Below are positions 32,961 through 42,071 of a DNA stretch of 64,000 nt, piece after piece. Source of the stretch: Isochrysis galbana (lineage: Eukaryota > Haptophyta > Isochrysidales > Isochrysidaceae). The stretch is from positions 5,245,774 to 5,309,773 of the forward strand of contig CM030936.1 of assembly GCA_018136815.1 (NCBI GenBank), written 5' to 3'. Numbering within the stretch: position 1 is the stretch's first letter; each line of letters starts with the position of its first letter. Position numbers and translations under genes: made by a program. The notes under the pieces are model-generated. The model was not told where the DNA came from. It saw only the letters and a list, made by a program, of their open reading frames with translations, and made no database searches.

Positions 32961-33437
32961 TTACATTGCAGGTCGAGCGAGTGCGTTCAACTGCCCTTCG
33001 CTCGCGCTGACCAGGCTGTCCACCGCTCGATCCATCGCACCGCACAGTGTGAACAGCGTGGTCTTCCCTCGGCCGCGCCGATCGGCTGTCCAGCTGCGCA
33101 ACACCGGGTCGCGGATCTGCCTCGCCGGCGCTTGCAGGCGCGGTTGCCGCCGCACGGTGGCGACGTGCACCATCTCGTGCATAGCACGCAAAGTGCGCCG
33201 GTTTACCTCGGCGCGCAGCGCACACAGCGCGCGCACGCCAACGAGAGCACCAACTCCTCCTCCGCCTCCTCGCCCGACTCCAGCAGCCACCGCACACTCT
33301 CCGCGAAGGCGTGCACGCACGCCAGCACCAGCAGGCTCTCCGTCCAAGGAGCACCCGTTAAGAGCGACCACCCCAGCGACGACATCAGGTCCTCGCGCAC
33401 GCACGCCTCCACCAGCGTGCCCCACGTCGCCCGCGGG
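32961..33437 (-). pseudogene. Unidentified gene or exon, apparently frameshifted
   Basis: Strong G/C preference at third codon positions on the minus strand argues for real coding sequence. The first part (33437 to ~33215) encodes LLVLACVHAFAESVRWLLES and an acidic patch; the second part (~33230 to 32961) encodes LRAMHEMVHVATVRRQPRLQ and TLFTLCGAMDRAVDSLV before a stop. The two lie in different frames, and the change falls in the alternating run gcgtgcgcgcgctgtg near 33220. Either an indel broke the gene or the assembly has an error there. No ATG fits the 5' end, which is preceded by a stop. The family is not recognised. Confidence 0.35.
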
Positions 33438-33709
33438 GATCACCGGTCATACATGAGGATTCACCATGCTCCAACTCGAGCAAGGGTACAACGCGTTTCC
33501 CCTCTGCACATCTCCGCCACGGCTCAAATGAACAACAGATGAAACATTCATCGCCACAATCCGTACTGGAACAAACGGAAGACGTTGCGATCAACACCAT
33601 GAAAGCCGAACGCGCGCGTGGATGTCCCGATTGAGCGTGGAATCGATGAGGCTGCGCGCTAATATGGCGATTCATGGCGACGTTGCAAAAGTTGTCAGCT
33701 CCGTTAACG

Positions 33710-34887
33710 TTATCTGGTTCCCAAAAACGTGGCAAGAAAAATGCCGATCACGATGAGAATTGTCACAATGATGCAGCACATCTTGGCTCTCACCTGCAAC
33801 CAATTCCGACGGTACACAAGTGTTTGGAGGGGTGTGTTGACAAGCTATGATAACAGGTCAAGGACAGCGCACCCGACGCGGGCGGTGCGGAGATCTTAAC
33901 CTCGCCGAAGGGCTATTCGGACGCAAGCTAGGAAGAGTGCGCAGCTGGCCAAGCGACTTGCAACAAGCACTAGCGAGGCTTTTGCACACCCGTTTCTGGT
34001 ATTTTGCAGCTGAGCGCAACTCATCCACTGCTCTGCCAGTATAATCCACTGACTGCGCAACGGTGTACTCAATCTGATCAAGCAGCTCTCCCTGCGATTC
34101 GACGAGCACAGACATGTCCAAGAAGAGCTGGTGCAGCTCGGCGATCGAGGCCTCGAGCTTGATGATGTCTCTGTGTTTGTCTTGAATGTCCGCTAGGGCA
34201 TTACGAGCTTGTGCATGTCCCGGCCCCTGTAAGATGGTCTGAGTGAAGACTTCTGGCTGCGATCCAGGATCGCTATCGAGCGCAGCGTCGATCTCCTCTT
34301 TCGTCACCGAAGGTTTCACGATCTTGTATTGGCGCTCCACGCGCTCACGGTATTTGTTCTTATACTTTGTTTGAACCTCCTGGTACTCCGCCATCAAGTC
34401 GACAAACTTCCGCGTAAGTGTAGTGTGCTGATTAGTTCGAATACGAGCCTCCGAGGCGCCAGGGTTCCGTTTCGAAAAGTCCTTGTTCGCACTGTCCATA
34501 GCCTTGAGCTGCCCCCGCACCTGCTGCGCCATCGAGTTGGTCCGCTTTGTCTCTAGCTCGAGTGCCGCGGTCGCCTGCTTTCCCTGCTCGGAGGAGATAG
34601 CAGAGAGTGCTTCTCCATGCAGCTGCTCGATGCGGGAAATGTTGCCCCGGATCGTCCCCATTACCTTTTTAATCCCCTGCACCTCCTCGAAAAAGCCCGT
34701 CATGAAGGAGGAGGAGGAGGGTCCAGCGGCCGCAGGCACGCCCATCTCGATGTCGTGGCCGCCACGCAGCTCAGCGAGCCGGTCTGCGCGGAACAACAGC
34801 AAAGAAAATGCGGGTGGGACGGCTCTGTCGGTCGCATCCGCACCGTACGAGAGCCGGGGCAGGCGCAGGCGGGGGCACACCTGTCAT
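33710..34887 (-). CDS. Syntaxin-type Qa-SNARE, three exons
   Basis: Exons 34887-34881, 34783-33990 and 33793-33710 join in phase to a ~294-residue protein starting MTDRLAELRGG, the classic syntaxin N-terminus. Exon 1 is only seven bases (ATGACAG), followed by a 97-bp intron; the second intron is 196 bp. Residues ~20-170 form the Habc three-helix bundle (GFFEEVQGIKKVMGTIRGNI and later). Near the C-terminus is a full SNARE helix with the zero-layer glutamine in LFLDMSVLVESQGELLDQIE, then VDYTGRAVDEL. The last exon supplies the anchor CCIIVTILIVIGIFLATFLG and stops five residues later. Such proteins act on the target membrane, probably the plasma membrane, in vesicle fusion. All core SNARE positions I can judge are intact. 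Confidence 0.92.
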
Positions 34888-35100
34888 CCCGCGCGGCGCG
34901 GAGGCGGCGGACACAGCAAGGTGGCTTGCCCCTCCCCCCGGCCCCCCGCGCCTCGCCTCCACCCCCCCCCCCCCCCCCAACTCCCTCGCTAGAAATAGAA
35001 CTAGGAATACTCTAGAGTAGATAGAAGTATTCTAGCTCTACTCTAGAGGCTTGCGCTTCGCAGAGCGGCCCGCTTCGCAGAGCGCCCCCCCCCCGTTCCC

Positions 35101-35470
35101 ATGGCTCCCAGAGCCATCCCCAAGCCCCAGAGGAAGCCTAAGCCGGCCCCTGGGCACCATACTATTCAGGCCCGCGATCTCCGCGCCAGAAACCGCGCAG
35201 CCGCGCTCGAAGACGTCCGGAAGGCTGCAGCGTACTGCCGAGCGAACAGCGTCGGAGCCAAAGCAGCAATGGCCACAGGGATGTTCCCGCTGGCAACGCG
35301 GCATAAGGTCACAGGAGAGCTGCAGAAAGCGCAGGGGGGCGAGCAACGAACGCGCGACTCACACTCACAGATTCTCACGACAAATGTAGAGCGGCGCAAG
35401 CTCGCTGCATGGATCCTAGCGCGCGCTGACATGCATGAGCCCCAAAACAGGCACCAGATATCCGTCAAAG
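35101..35470 (+). pseudogene. Transposase N-terminal fragment (helix-turn-helix-like)
   Basis: Frame from an ATG at 35101 (MAPRAIPKPQRKPKPAPGHH). It has a basic start, helical DLRARNRAAALEDVRKAAAY, and a segment NVERRKLAAWILARADMHEP that resembles the CENP-B/pogo-like helix-turn-helix seen before DDE transposases. It ends at the palindromic AT-rich insertion at 35474. The catalytic domain is missing, and the superfamily assignment is tentative. Confidence 0.4.
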
Positions 35471-35605
35471 TGCGCCAAATACATATGTATTTGGCTGTAT
35501 TTGAAGCGCGTCCTGGGTTGTAGGCTTCGAATATATTTGAAATGTATCTGGCCTGAGGCCAAATACATGTGTATTTGGTATTTGTATTTGTATTTGGCTG
35601 TATTG
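35471..35605. repeat. Palindromic AT-rich repeat
   Basis: Contains a perfect 22-bp palindrome at 35474-35495 (GCCAAATACAT and its reverse complement), then ctgtatttg, and a second near-palindrome of ccaaatacatgtgtatttgg at ~35560-35579, followed by tatttg repeats. Composition is sharply AT-richer than the neighbours. It sits between a transposase fragment and a LINE 5' end. Confidence 0.75.
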
Positions 35606-37112
35606 AAAACTATTGTTATAGTTTTAGCGATGGAGCGCGCGCCGACCGCTCCCACCTCCCAGCCCCCCGCCGTCACGACGCCCCAACGGGGCCGCCCCAA
35701 ACCGCCGGAGCCCAAGCGCCCACAGGCCGCCGCGCCGCCTGACAACGACGTCGACATGACGGCACCACCCTCGCCTCCCAAGCTGCCACAGAACCAGGGA
35801 ACAGGCAGAGTCCTGTTCCCTGGTGACAACCAGACCCAGGGCAATGCCCTGCCACCCAACCCCTCCGCTCCTCCACCAACTCAAGGACTCCCCATGGGAG
35901 GTGGCAGCTCTGCTGCCACCCCCATGGCGGCCACTCCTACCATCAGTGCACCCCTCGGGGGCGGGCACTTAACACAACAATCCATTTTGGGGGCCTTTGC
36001 GCCCTCAAACCAACAACCAACTCAAGCAGCCAGGACATACGCGCAAGCTGCGCATGGACACAAAGGGAAGGTTCCAGCCCAGCAAGCCCAGCAGCCACAA
36101 GCCCAACAACCACAGCAGCCATCGCGCAAGCGGGCGGATCCTCAATCGGATCCAAAGCCGACTCTCCACAACACCACCCCTTTTGCTTCTCCTCCACCTG
36201 ATGAGGAAGAGGAGCCCGAAGACACGCCTTTTTTCATCCAGCTAGCTCAGCTAGCTGATGACAAAAAGGACATCAAGAGCGAGGATGTCGCCACCTTCAT
36301 GAAATTCCTCCTCTCTAGGCTGGAAGGCCTAGACGCAACTCCAGATGGCATGGACAAAGGCCGCAAAGGCCCTTGGATCTTCTACGTCGATGAAGACGCA
36401 CACGATCAATTCAAGGCCGCATACGGAGACAAAGTTAACACAGCACTCTCGGGAGTCCCGCATGAATTTGGAATCACCTATGGCGCGTTAACCGACTCGG
36501 CCCCTCGTAAGTCGAGCGCTATCCGGTCCTCCCTAAAAGAGGTGGCGACCTACATACCGGGGCTAGGGTGAACAAAAACAAGAGTATACTAATAAGAATG
36601 GGATCGCTTACAGGGGCGCAGGTCCCCGAGACGCTAGCTTATCTTAAAACACTCGGCGAAGGCGAATATGCGACCATTCTAGGAGTCCCTTTCTGGGAAG
36701 GGCTAGAAGACGACTCCTTCTGGGAAAAGCTCTACGCGAAGCTTAAGAAAAAGGTCGCAACCTGGAGGGGTCTGAAGAGTCTCTCCATTCACGGGAGGAC
36801 GCTACTAGTAAACTTCATAATCTACGGGACGCCGAGATATTGGCTATCCACGTCCACCCCTCCGGCATGGTTCATGGAGGCCATAGACTCGGACGTTCAA
36901 ACTATACTATGGGATAGGTCTCCCCGGCTACAGGTGGACGAGCTGGGCTCCTCGCAAGAGGGTCCGAAATGGATAACCCTTCCGGCATATCCGAGGGTAG
37001 GCACGAGCGAAGACGGGCCCCTACTGGGGGTCGGATTACTTCCCATGGCCGAACACACGAGGGCGCTCCAAGCGATATGGATAGTCCGATATCTTAACCC
37101 GTCAATGGAGGG
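35606..37112 (+). mobile_element. LINE with ORF1 fused by deletion to the end of ORF2
   Basis: Starts with aactattgttatagttttag and the ORF1 ATG at 35629 (MERAPTAPTSQPPAVTTPQ). ORF1 runs to a stop at 36571, Pro/Gln-rich first and then a folded-looking end (FFIQLAQLADDKKDIKSEDV). At ~36560 the sequence jumps into the reverse-transcriptase thumb in another frame: ARVNKNKS, LAYLKTLGEGEYATILGVPF, FWEKLYAKLKKKV, SIHGRTLLVNF. The endonuclease and catalytic RT regions are absent, so a large internal deletion joined ORF1 to the last third of ORF2. Similarity to LINE ends near 37112. The element cannot be autonomous. Confidence 0.8.
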
Positions 37113-37239
37113 GAGACCAAACGACATACCAGTTGTTTGCGTTTGTGTTTTCGCCATATACGGTAATAATTCCCCGGCCCCATGGGGTGTCCCCATGGTT
37201 CCCGACCGTCCTCCGCGCCCAGAGTTCCCCCGCGGAAAG

Positions 37240-38455
37240 AGTGAACGCACGGCGTGCACCTTCCTGGAATTTGCTATGCGCACGCACGGCGCCCCCGCGG
37301 GGGGAGGCCGATGCACATCGCGCCGTGCCCACGCACGGCGTGCACAATGTGATTGCAAGTCATCACACGTGCTGCGCAAAGAAACATCTCTTGTACGGCT
37401 AGTTTACGTAGTTGTGGACCTTAGGGGGTACGCAGAGGGAAAACTAACTAACTTCTTAATAGTCTCACCGCACACGCGGCCGTGGACCCTCTACTTTCTA
37501 CTCACGCAGCAAACCTTTCTACACCCCCTCTCTCCCGGCCCTTTCCCCCCCGCCATCAGGCGACTCCCCCCGTGCACTACTAGGGGGATAGGGGAAAAGG
37601 GCTTAGATATGGTCGGTGGCCCGCGCCCCCCCCCAGTGATCCGTTCCCCCCTTCCTCCTATGCCTACCGGGCTGGCGGCGTCCTCAGTCCCGACTTATCC
37701 TGTAAACAGGTGCGGGACTTACCTATTTTCCGGTGAGCGGAGCCCTCGCTCCGCGCTCCGCCCTCCCCCTTCTCCGCGCTCTCTCTCCCCTCTCCTGCAG
37801 GCACGCGCGATGGCGTGCCTGCGACAGGCCTGCAGCTGCCTCTGGCGACCCCTGGAGGCTCCTGGAGGCCAGCTCAGGGGGCAGAGGAGGCTGGGGCTGG
37901 GCCCTGGCCTCCCCTGCCTCTCCCTCGCTGGCGCTCCTGGGCCTCAGGGGCCCCCACTCTGCACCTGTCTGCCTGTCGAACAGGGGGGGAGGGGGGGTTG
38001 GAGCGATGGGCTGGCCACGAGGGGCCAGGACGCGCGAATCAGGCGAGCCTGTCAGGGAGAGAGTGGGTCAGCATGGCAGTGGCCTCCTGGCAAGCCATCA
38101 GGCATGCCAGGAGAGTGGGTGGTTCCTCCCCCATGGCAGGGGAGGAGTGGAGAGAGGGGGGGGCTCGTGCCCCCCCATGGGCGAACTAAGTATAAACTTA
38201 ATGACGCAGAGGGAAAAAGTTGACATGCGCACGCACGGCGTCTCCGCGGGGGGACCGATGCACATCGCGCCGTGCCCATGCACGGCGTGCACGATGTGAT
38301 TGCAAGTCATCACAGGTGCTCCATGCGAAATATCTCTTCAACTGAGTGTTTATGTATTTGTCGGCCTTAGAGGAGACGCAGGGGAAAAGCGCTGACACGG
38401 CGTCCCCCTCGGGGGGAACATGCACCGCGGGGGGAAGCAGAGAAAAAAAGTTGTT
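37240..38455 (+). repeat. ~200-bp tandem units interrupted by retroposon C
   Basis: Unit 1 at 37240-37443, unit 2 at 38218 to ~38400, and a partial third unit to ~38455. They share gatgcacatcgcgccgtgcc, cacggcgtgcac, gtgattgcaagtcatcac, and an end of gacgcagaggga/gacgcagggga. The retroposon at 37444-38203 was inserted at the junction of units 1 and 2 with a 14-bp duplication of acgcagagggaaaa. Confidence 0.8.
37444..38203 (+). mobile_element. 760-bp retroposon, copy C
   Basis: Exactly 760 bp, flanked by the 14-bp duplication acgcagagggaaaa (37430-37443 and 38204-38217). It starts with aacttcttaatagtctcacc and ends gaactaagtataaactta. Inserted inside a ~200-bp tandem array. Long frames cross the element and its flanks, including one joined to the LINE remnant upstream; these are not single genes. 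Confidence 0.9.
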
Positions 38456-38954
38456 ATGCTCATCTGCATTTAATTTTAAAATACTGCTCTATATACAACT
38501 GCTGTGGACATTCGATCGCTCAATTCGACTGATGTCCCACAATTGACGGAACGACACCTCCGCTCCCCCGTGGCTGTGGTTCCTCAATCCTCAATCCTCA
38601 ATCCTCAACCTTTGCCAACCTACTTTTATAAGTGGGGGTCAATGGGGGCCTCGCGCCCCCCTCTCTCCATCGCGGACACCCCCCGGGGTGGGCCCGTACA
38701 TCCAACCCCAGCCCCTGCCCTCTGGCAGGGGCAGGGCACTCAACAATTCAGCCCAGACCCCTAGTGGGCGCGGGCCGCGAGCCGCACTCCCCTTGCCGCT
38801 AGCCTTGCACCTGCACGTCACAAATTTATCAGCTGACCCGACCTCTATCTAGACACACTCTCCCGCATTGCAGTAGGAACTGCATATCGAAGCAGCGCTA
38901 CCTCCATCCCTATCTGAATGGCAAGCCATTGTGGCGTGCCCCCGTCTTACTCAC
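38456..38954. other. Gene-poor stretch, possible last exon of the GT8 gene
   Basis: Contains a short ctcaatcct tandem (~38583-38610) and G/C-rich repeat-like DNA. On the minus strand, ttcctactgcaatgcgggag preceded by a CAG at ~38890 could be the last exon of the GT8 gene in phase with the donor at 38954, adding ~16 residues before a stop. This is a guess from splice signals only. Confidence 0.35.
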
Positions 38955-40001
38955 CGTTGGCAACCCATGTAGCGCCTCGTGAGCCTCCTTAGAAAGGCTT
39001 GTCAGCAAGAAATGCACGCTCTCTCCAGCCTCCTTACGCCACCACGTAGGGCCTGCGCCTCCAAGGCCTTGAAATTTCCAAATGTCGTGTAACACATAAG
39101 CTGTGTCCCATCCAGCAGGAGCTGTGAGAGCTGCCGAGCGAAATGCATTGTAGCCAATGGGCAAACCATGCACATGACTAAAGAAGAAGCGCCACACATT
39201 TTGATCCGACATATCGCCCTTCATCGGAGTGATGTGATTGTGGCTCAGCATCATATGGCGAAGGCGCGCCAGAGCAGGCGCAGAGGGCGTGAGGACCATC
39301 AATCCCGAATTGATTTCGAGACGGGTGCATGGCGGGATCTTGTAGCGGTAGACGAAGGCTGGTGAAGGGACGTAGACCAAATGATCTATATTGCGCAGCA
39401 CGACAAGATCTTGATCGAGAACAATCACCTTGGCATACTGGGTGAGCGAGAGCACGAGCAGCTTTGAAAATGAGGCCATGTGGAATGGATTTACCCACGA
39501 CGGGAGCCGGAGGCTGTACGAGCCGTCCAGGATGCTGACGTTGTACTCCTTCAGTCGAGTCTCATAACCTTCGTGCCGTTGGCCCGATGCCAGCAATACC
39601 ACGGGCAGGGTGGATTTTACGCGACGCAGAGAAAGAACCAGGCGCATGATCAAGCGCATCGAGGCCGCGTAAGACTCGAAAGGGTCGTCCCTGTACCAGT
39701 ACCGCACACGAGTCTGGTTGAAGTCGAGCGCGACCACAAAAGCGACATCGCCTTGAAGCTGCTCGCGTGAGAAAGCGGCCGACGGGTCGCGGCAAGGGGT
39801 CGTAGGGATGCAGATTGGGAGCGGTGATTTCGGGTCGACTGTCTGAGGGCAGTTGCAGTGAGTCGAGAGCTGCTTGGGCGCGCAGGCGCTGTCGGCGACG
39901 TCCATCCGGCGTCGAGCGAGCGAGCGACAGCACAGGAAACGGGCTGTATATAATTCCAAAAATAGTTCTGCTCGTGATTTGAGTGCCACATAAAAACACA
40001 T
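38955..40001 (-). CDS. GT8-type glycosyltransferase (glycogenin-like fold), partial model
   Basis: One large exon; ATG at 40001, with a second ATG at 39905. Residues 192-202 carry the GT8 DxD metal/nucleotide site VIVLDQDLVVL; NSGLMVLTPS (231-240) and SDQNVW (265-270) are the usual acceptor and catalytic loops, and VLHDIWKFQG (~303-312) provides the late metal-binding histidine. Upstream, VVLLASGQRHEGYE fits the beta strand before the active site. A weakly hydrophobic segment lies at ~12-28, so a Golgi anchor is possible but not clear. The frame runs on past a perfect splice donor (gtgagtaag at 38954), so the C-terminus continues in another exon, possibly at ~38890. GT8 enzymes transfer hexoses from UDP-sugars; the acceptor is not indicated. 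Confidence 0.8.
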
Positions 40002-40374
40002 CTGAAGCTTCTGGGCTACACACCTAATACTAGGGTACCCCCCTATCTACCTTGACATCGCCCTTCGCTTCCCTTCCCTCCACCTCTTTTCCTTCCCCCC
40101 ATCATTTCTTTGTCTTTGGTATCCGGGGTGCGGCCCAGGTGCGCTACCATGGCCATGGCGGGCCTGGGTCAGGGTCAGAGTGCGGGTTCCGGGCAGGCCT
40201 GTTGGTGTTCAGTTGAAATTGTTCGGTTGTAGGTGCCTGGGTTGCTCGTTGCTTATGTTCCCAGTGTGCGCGTCAGCTCCCGGTGCATCTCTGTGTGTGA
40301 GTGCCAAGCCACAATGTGGCCCCGTCTCAGGCGGGTTTTGCCAGTTTTGCCCTGGCTATTAATTATCTATTATC
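40002..40374. other. Gene-free stretch
   Basis: Upstream flank of the GT8 gene and intergenic DNA. It includes repeated ctattaattatctattatct near 40350-40378. No feature recognised. Confidence 0.5.
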
Positions 40375-41357
40375 TATTATGAGCCACTCCCAACGAGTTA
40401 GTAAGTGTTTTTAGCTCCAAGCTGGGTTCTAGATTTCCTTGTGTACCTAGTGTGAACAGTGGGTATTTATCGTTCGTGTCAATCCTTTTTTCCGGCAGTC
40501 TTGACGGATCGAGCATGACCACGGGCTCGATATGCGATGATTCGGAAGGGAGACGATCGGCGGAAGGCGCGGCGAAGGAGGCCGGGAGTGATGGAATGAC
40601 GGGCTGGACCACCTCCTCAGCAGAGGAAGGCGGGAGGACGGGCTTGGGCGAGGGCGAGCGCGACGACGGAGCGGACATGGCTGGGCGGATCGGGATGGAT
40701 AGGCTAGGGCTGAGGGATTGGTGAGGTTTGGTGTTGAGGTAGTGTTGAGGACGAGGGACGAGAACGGGAACGAGAACGAGAACGAGAGCGACGAACGAAG
40801 AACGACAGACGACAGACGGCTAGGGGCCGATGGACCGACGAGATGACACTACACTCACGTCAACACTCTCCACACTAACGTATCCTTATCACGGAACGCA
40901 CAGGAACCTGCTGACAGATCGAACAAGGAAGAGAATGCCGACAAGAGAGCGACGGGGCGACGGACGATCCGACGGGGGCGACAGTTACGCACGGGAATAA
41001 GGAGGGAATCTTTCGAAAACCCTTAAGTGATTTGATGAAGACCGAGGTAAAATAGCGCCACGGTATAATCCAACGGCCAACACCTGAGAGGGAATCAGGG
41101 TCACACAAGGGGGCGGTTCCTTGCACCGGCGATACCTGAACGCGCGACTTAGCCTAAAAACGCGAGGAGCACGCAAGGAGGTAAACCCGGTGAGGGGCAA
41201 GCAGGCGACAAGGGAGGCGACAAAGGAGGCGAGGGCAACAAGGGCGAATGGGCGAATGTAGGATCCTGCGACGGTGACTAGTGACTAGCCTGCAAGGAGG
41301 GGACATAGAAACGCAGACAACTTCTAAAACAAAAAGGTCGATCGCGGATGCGACAAG
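40375..41357 (-). mobile_element. LTR-retrotransposon 5' fragment with gag start
   Basis: Read on the minus strand, it opens at 41357 with TGTCGCATCCGCGATC, an LTR-like start shared with 30516. A leader with tandem cgttctc motifs follows (~40755-40790), then an ATG at 40678 with a Pro/Ser-rich gag-like start (MSAPSSRSPSPKPVLPPSS) of ~100 codons that stops in an AT-rich patch at 40370. The layout (LTR, leader, gag start) mirrors the big Ty3/gypsy element. The rest is gone. Confidence 0.5.
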
Positions 41358-41808
41358 TCTGCCCATGCGGCGGTCCTAGCCGAGTCTGTTGTGTGTTGTG
41401 TTCGCATATAGTAGCGCTTTGCTTACTTAGTACTTAGGGTCGCATATCTATCTAGCGTTCTTATCAGCACCGATTCTTCCGAGAATGCGATGCCGTCGTA
41501 GTGTATTCTGTAGAGGTCTGTTACTGATGTATCTCCATGCAAGAGTGGAGAGTATGGTGAGCGATCTGCTTGGTGTTTTACTTTTTTTACCCCCGCCATC
41601 GCAACCAACAACCAACCATAAAGCTTGTTGGGGGGAGGGGGAGGGAGCGAACATGAGGTTTCAGCCTCTTCACGACTTGGGCTCGCGTTCCGCAAGTGCA
41701 GCTGCAGCACTAGCATTACAATGATACATGATAGTGCATTATCCCCTCGCCCGCCTAACACTAGTTAGCCCTTAGCCCTAGAAGCGCCCCAGGCTCCAGA
41801 TACCCCAA
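41358..41808. other. Gene-poor stretch
   Basis: No sure gene. The minus strand between ~41600 and 41423 encodes ~50 protein-like residues (LLHGDTSVTDLYRIHYDG and more) before a stop, which could be an exon remnant. The 8 bp at 41809-41816 are the left duplication of the hAT element that follows. Confidence 0.35.
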
Positions 41809-42071
41809 AGCAGAGCCAAGGCTAGGGACTGCCAGTAACTGCTGCTTTTGGAGAGTGGCAGTTATTGCCTCTAAGAGGACCAGTTAAGTTAACGGGTTGG
41901 GGCTCGAGGAGGCAGTCAGTCCGGCAGTTAACTGCTTGGTGCTTGGCCCGGGCTCCGCGCTCCGCGCTCCATGGGGGTTTATTTTATAGTTTCTTATAAG
42001 CATACTAAATCCTTACGAAGGCGCGGTCGCGCGGTCGCACAGGCGCATGGTGTCGCTGGTCGCAAAAGGGG

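Noticed and set aside
36568-38223. A 551-codon frame starting at a GTG
   Set aside because: It is a chimera of a LINE thumb region, tandem-repeat DNA and retroposon copy C, whose borders are fixed by a 14-bp duplication; it is not one gene.
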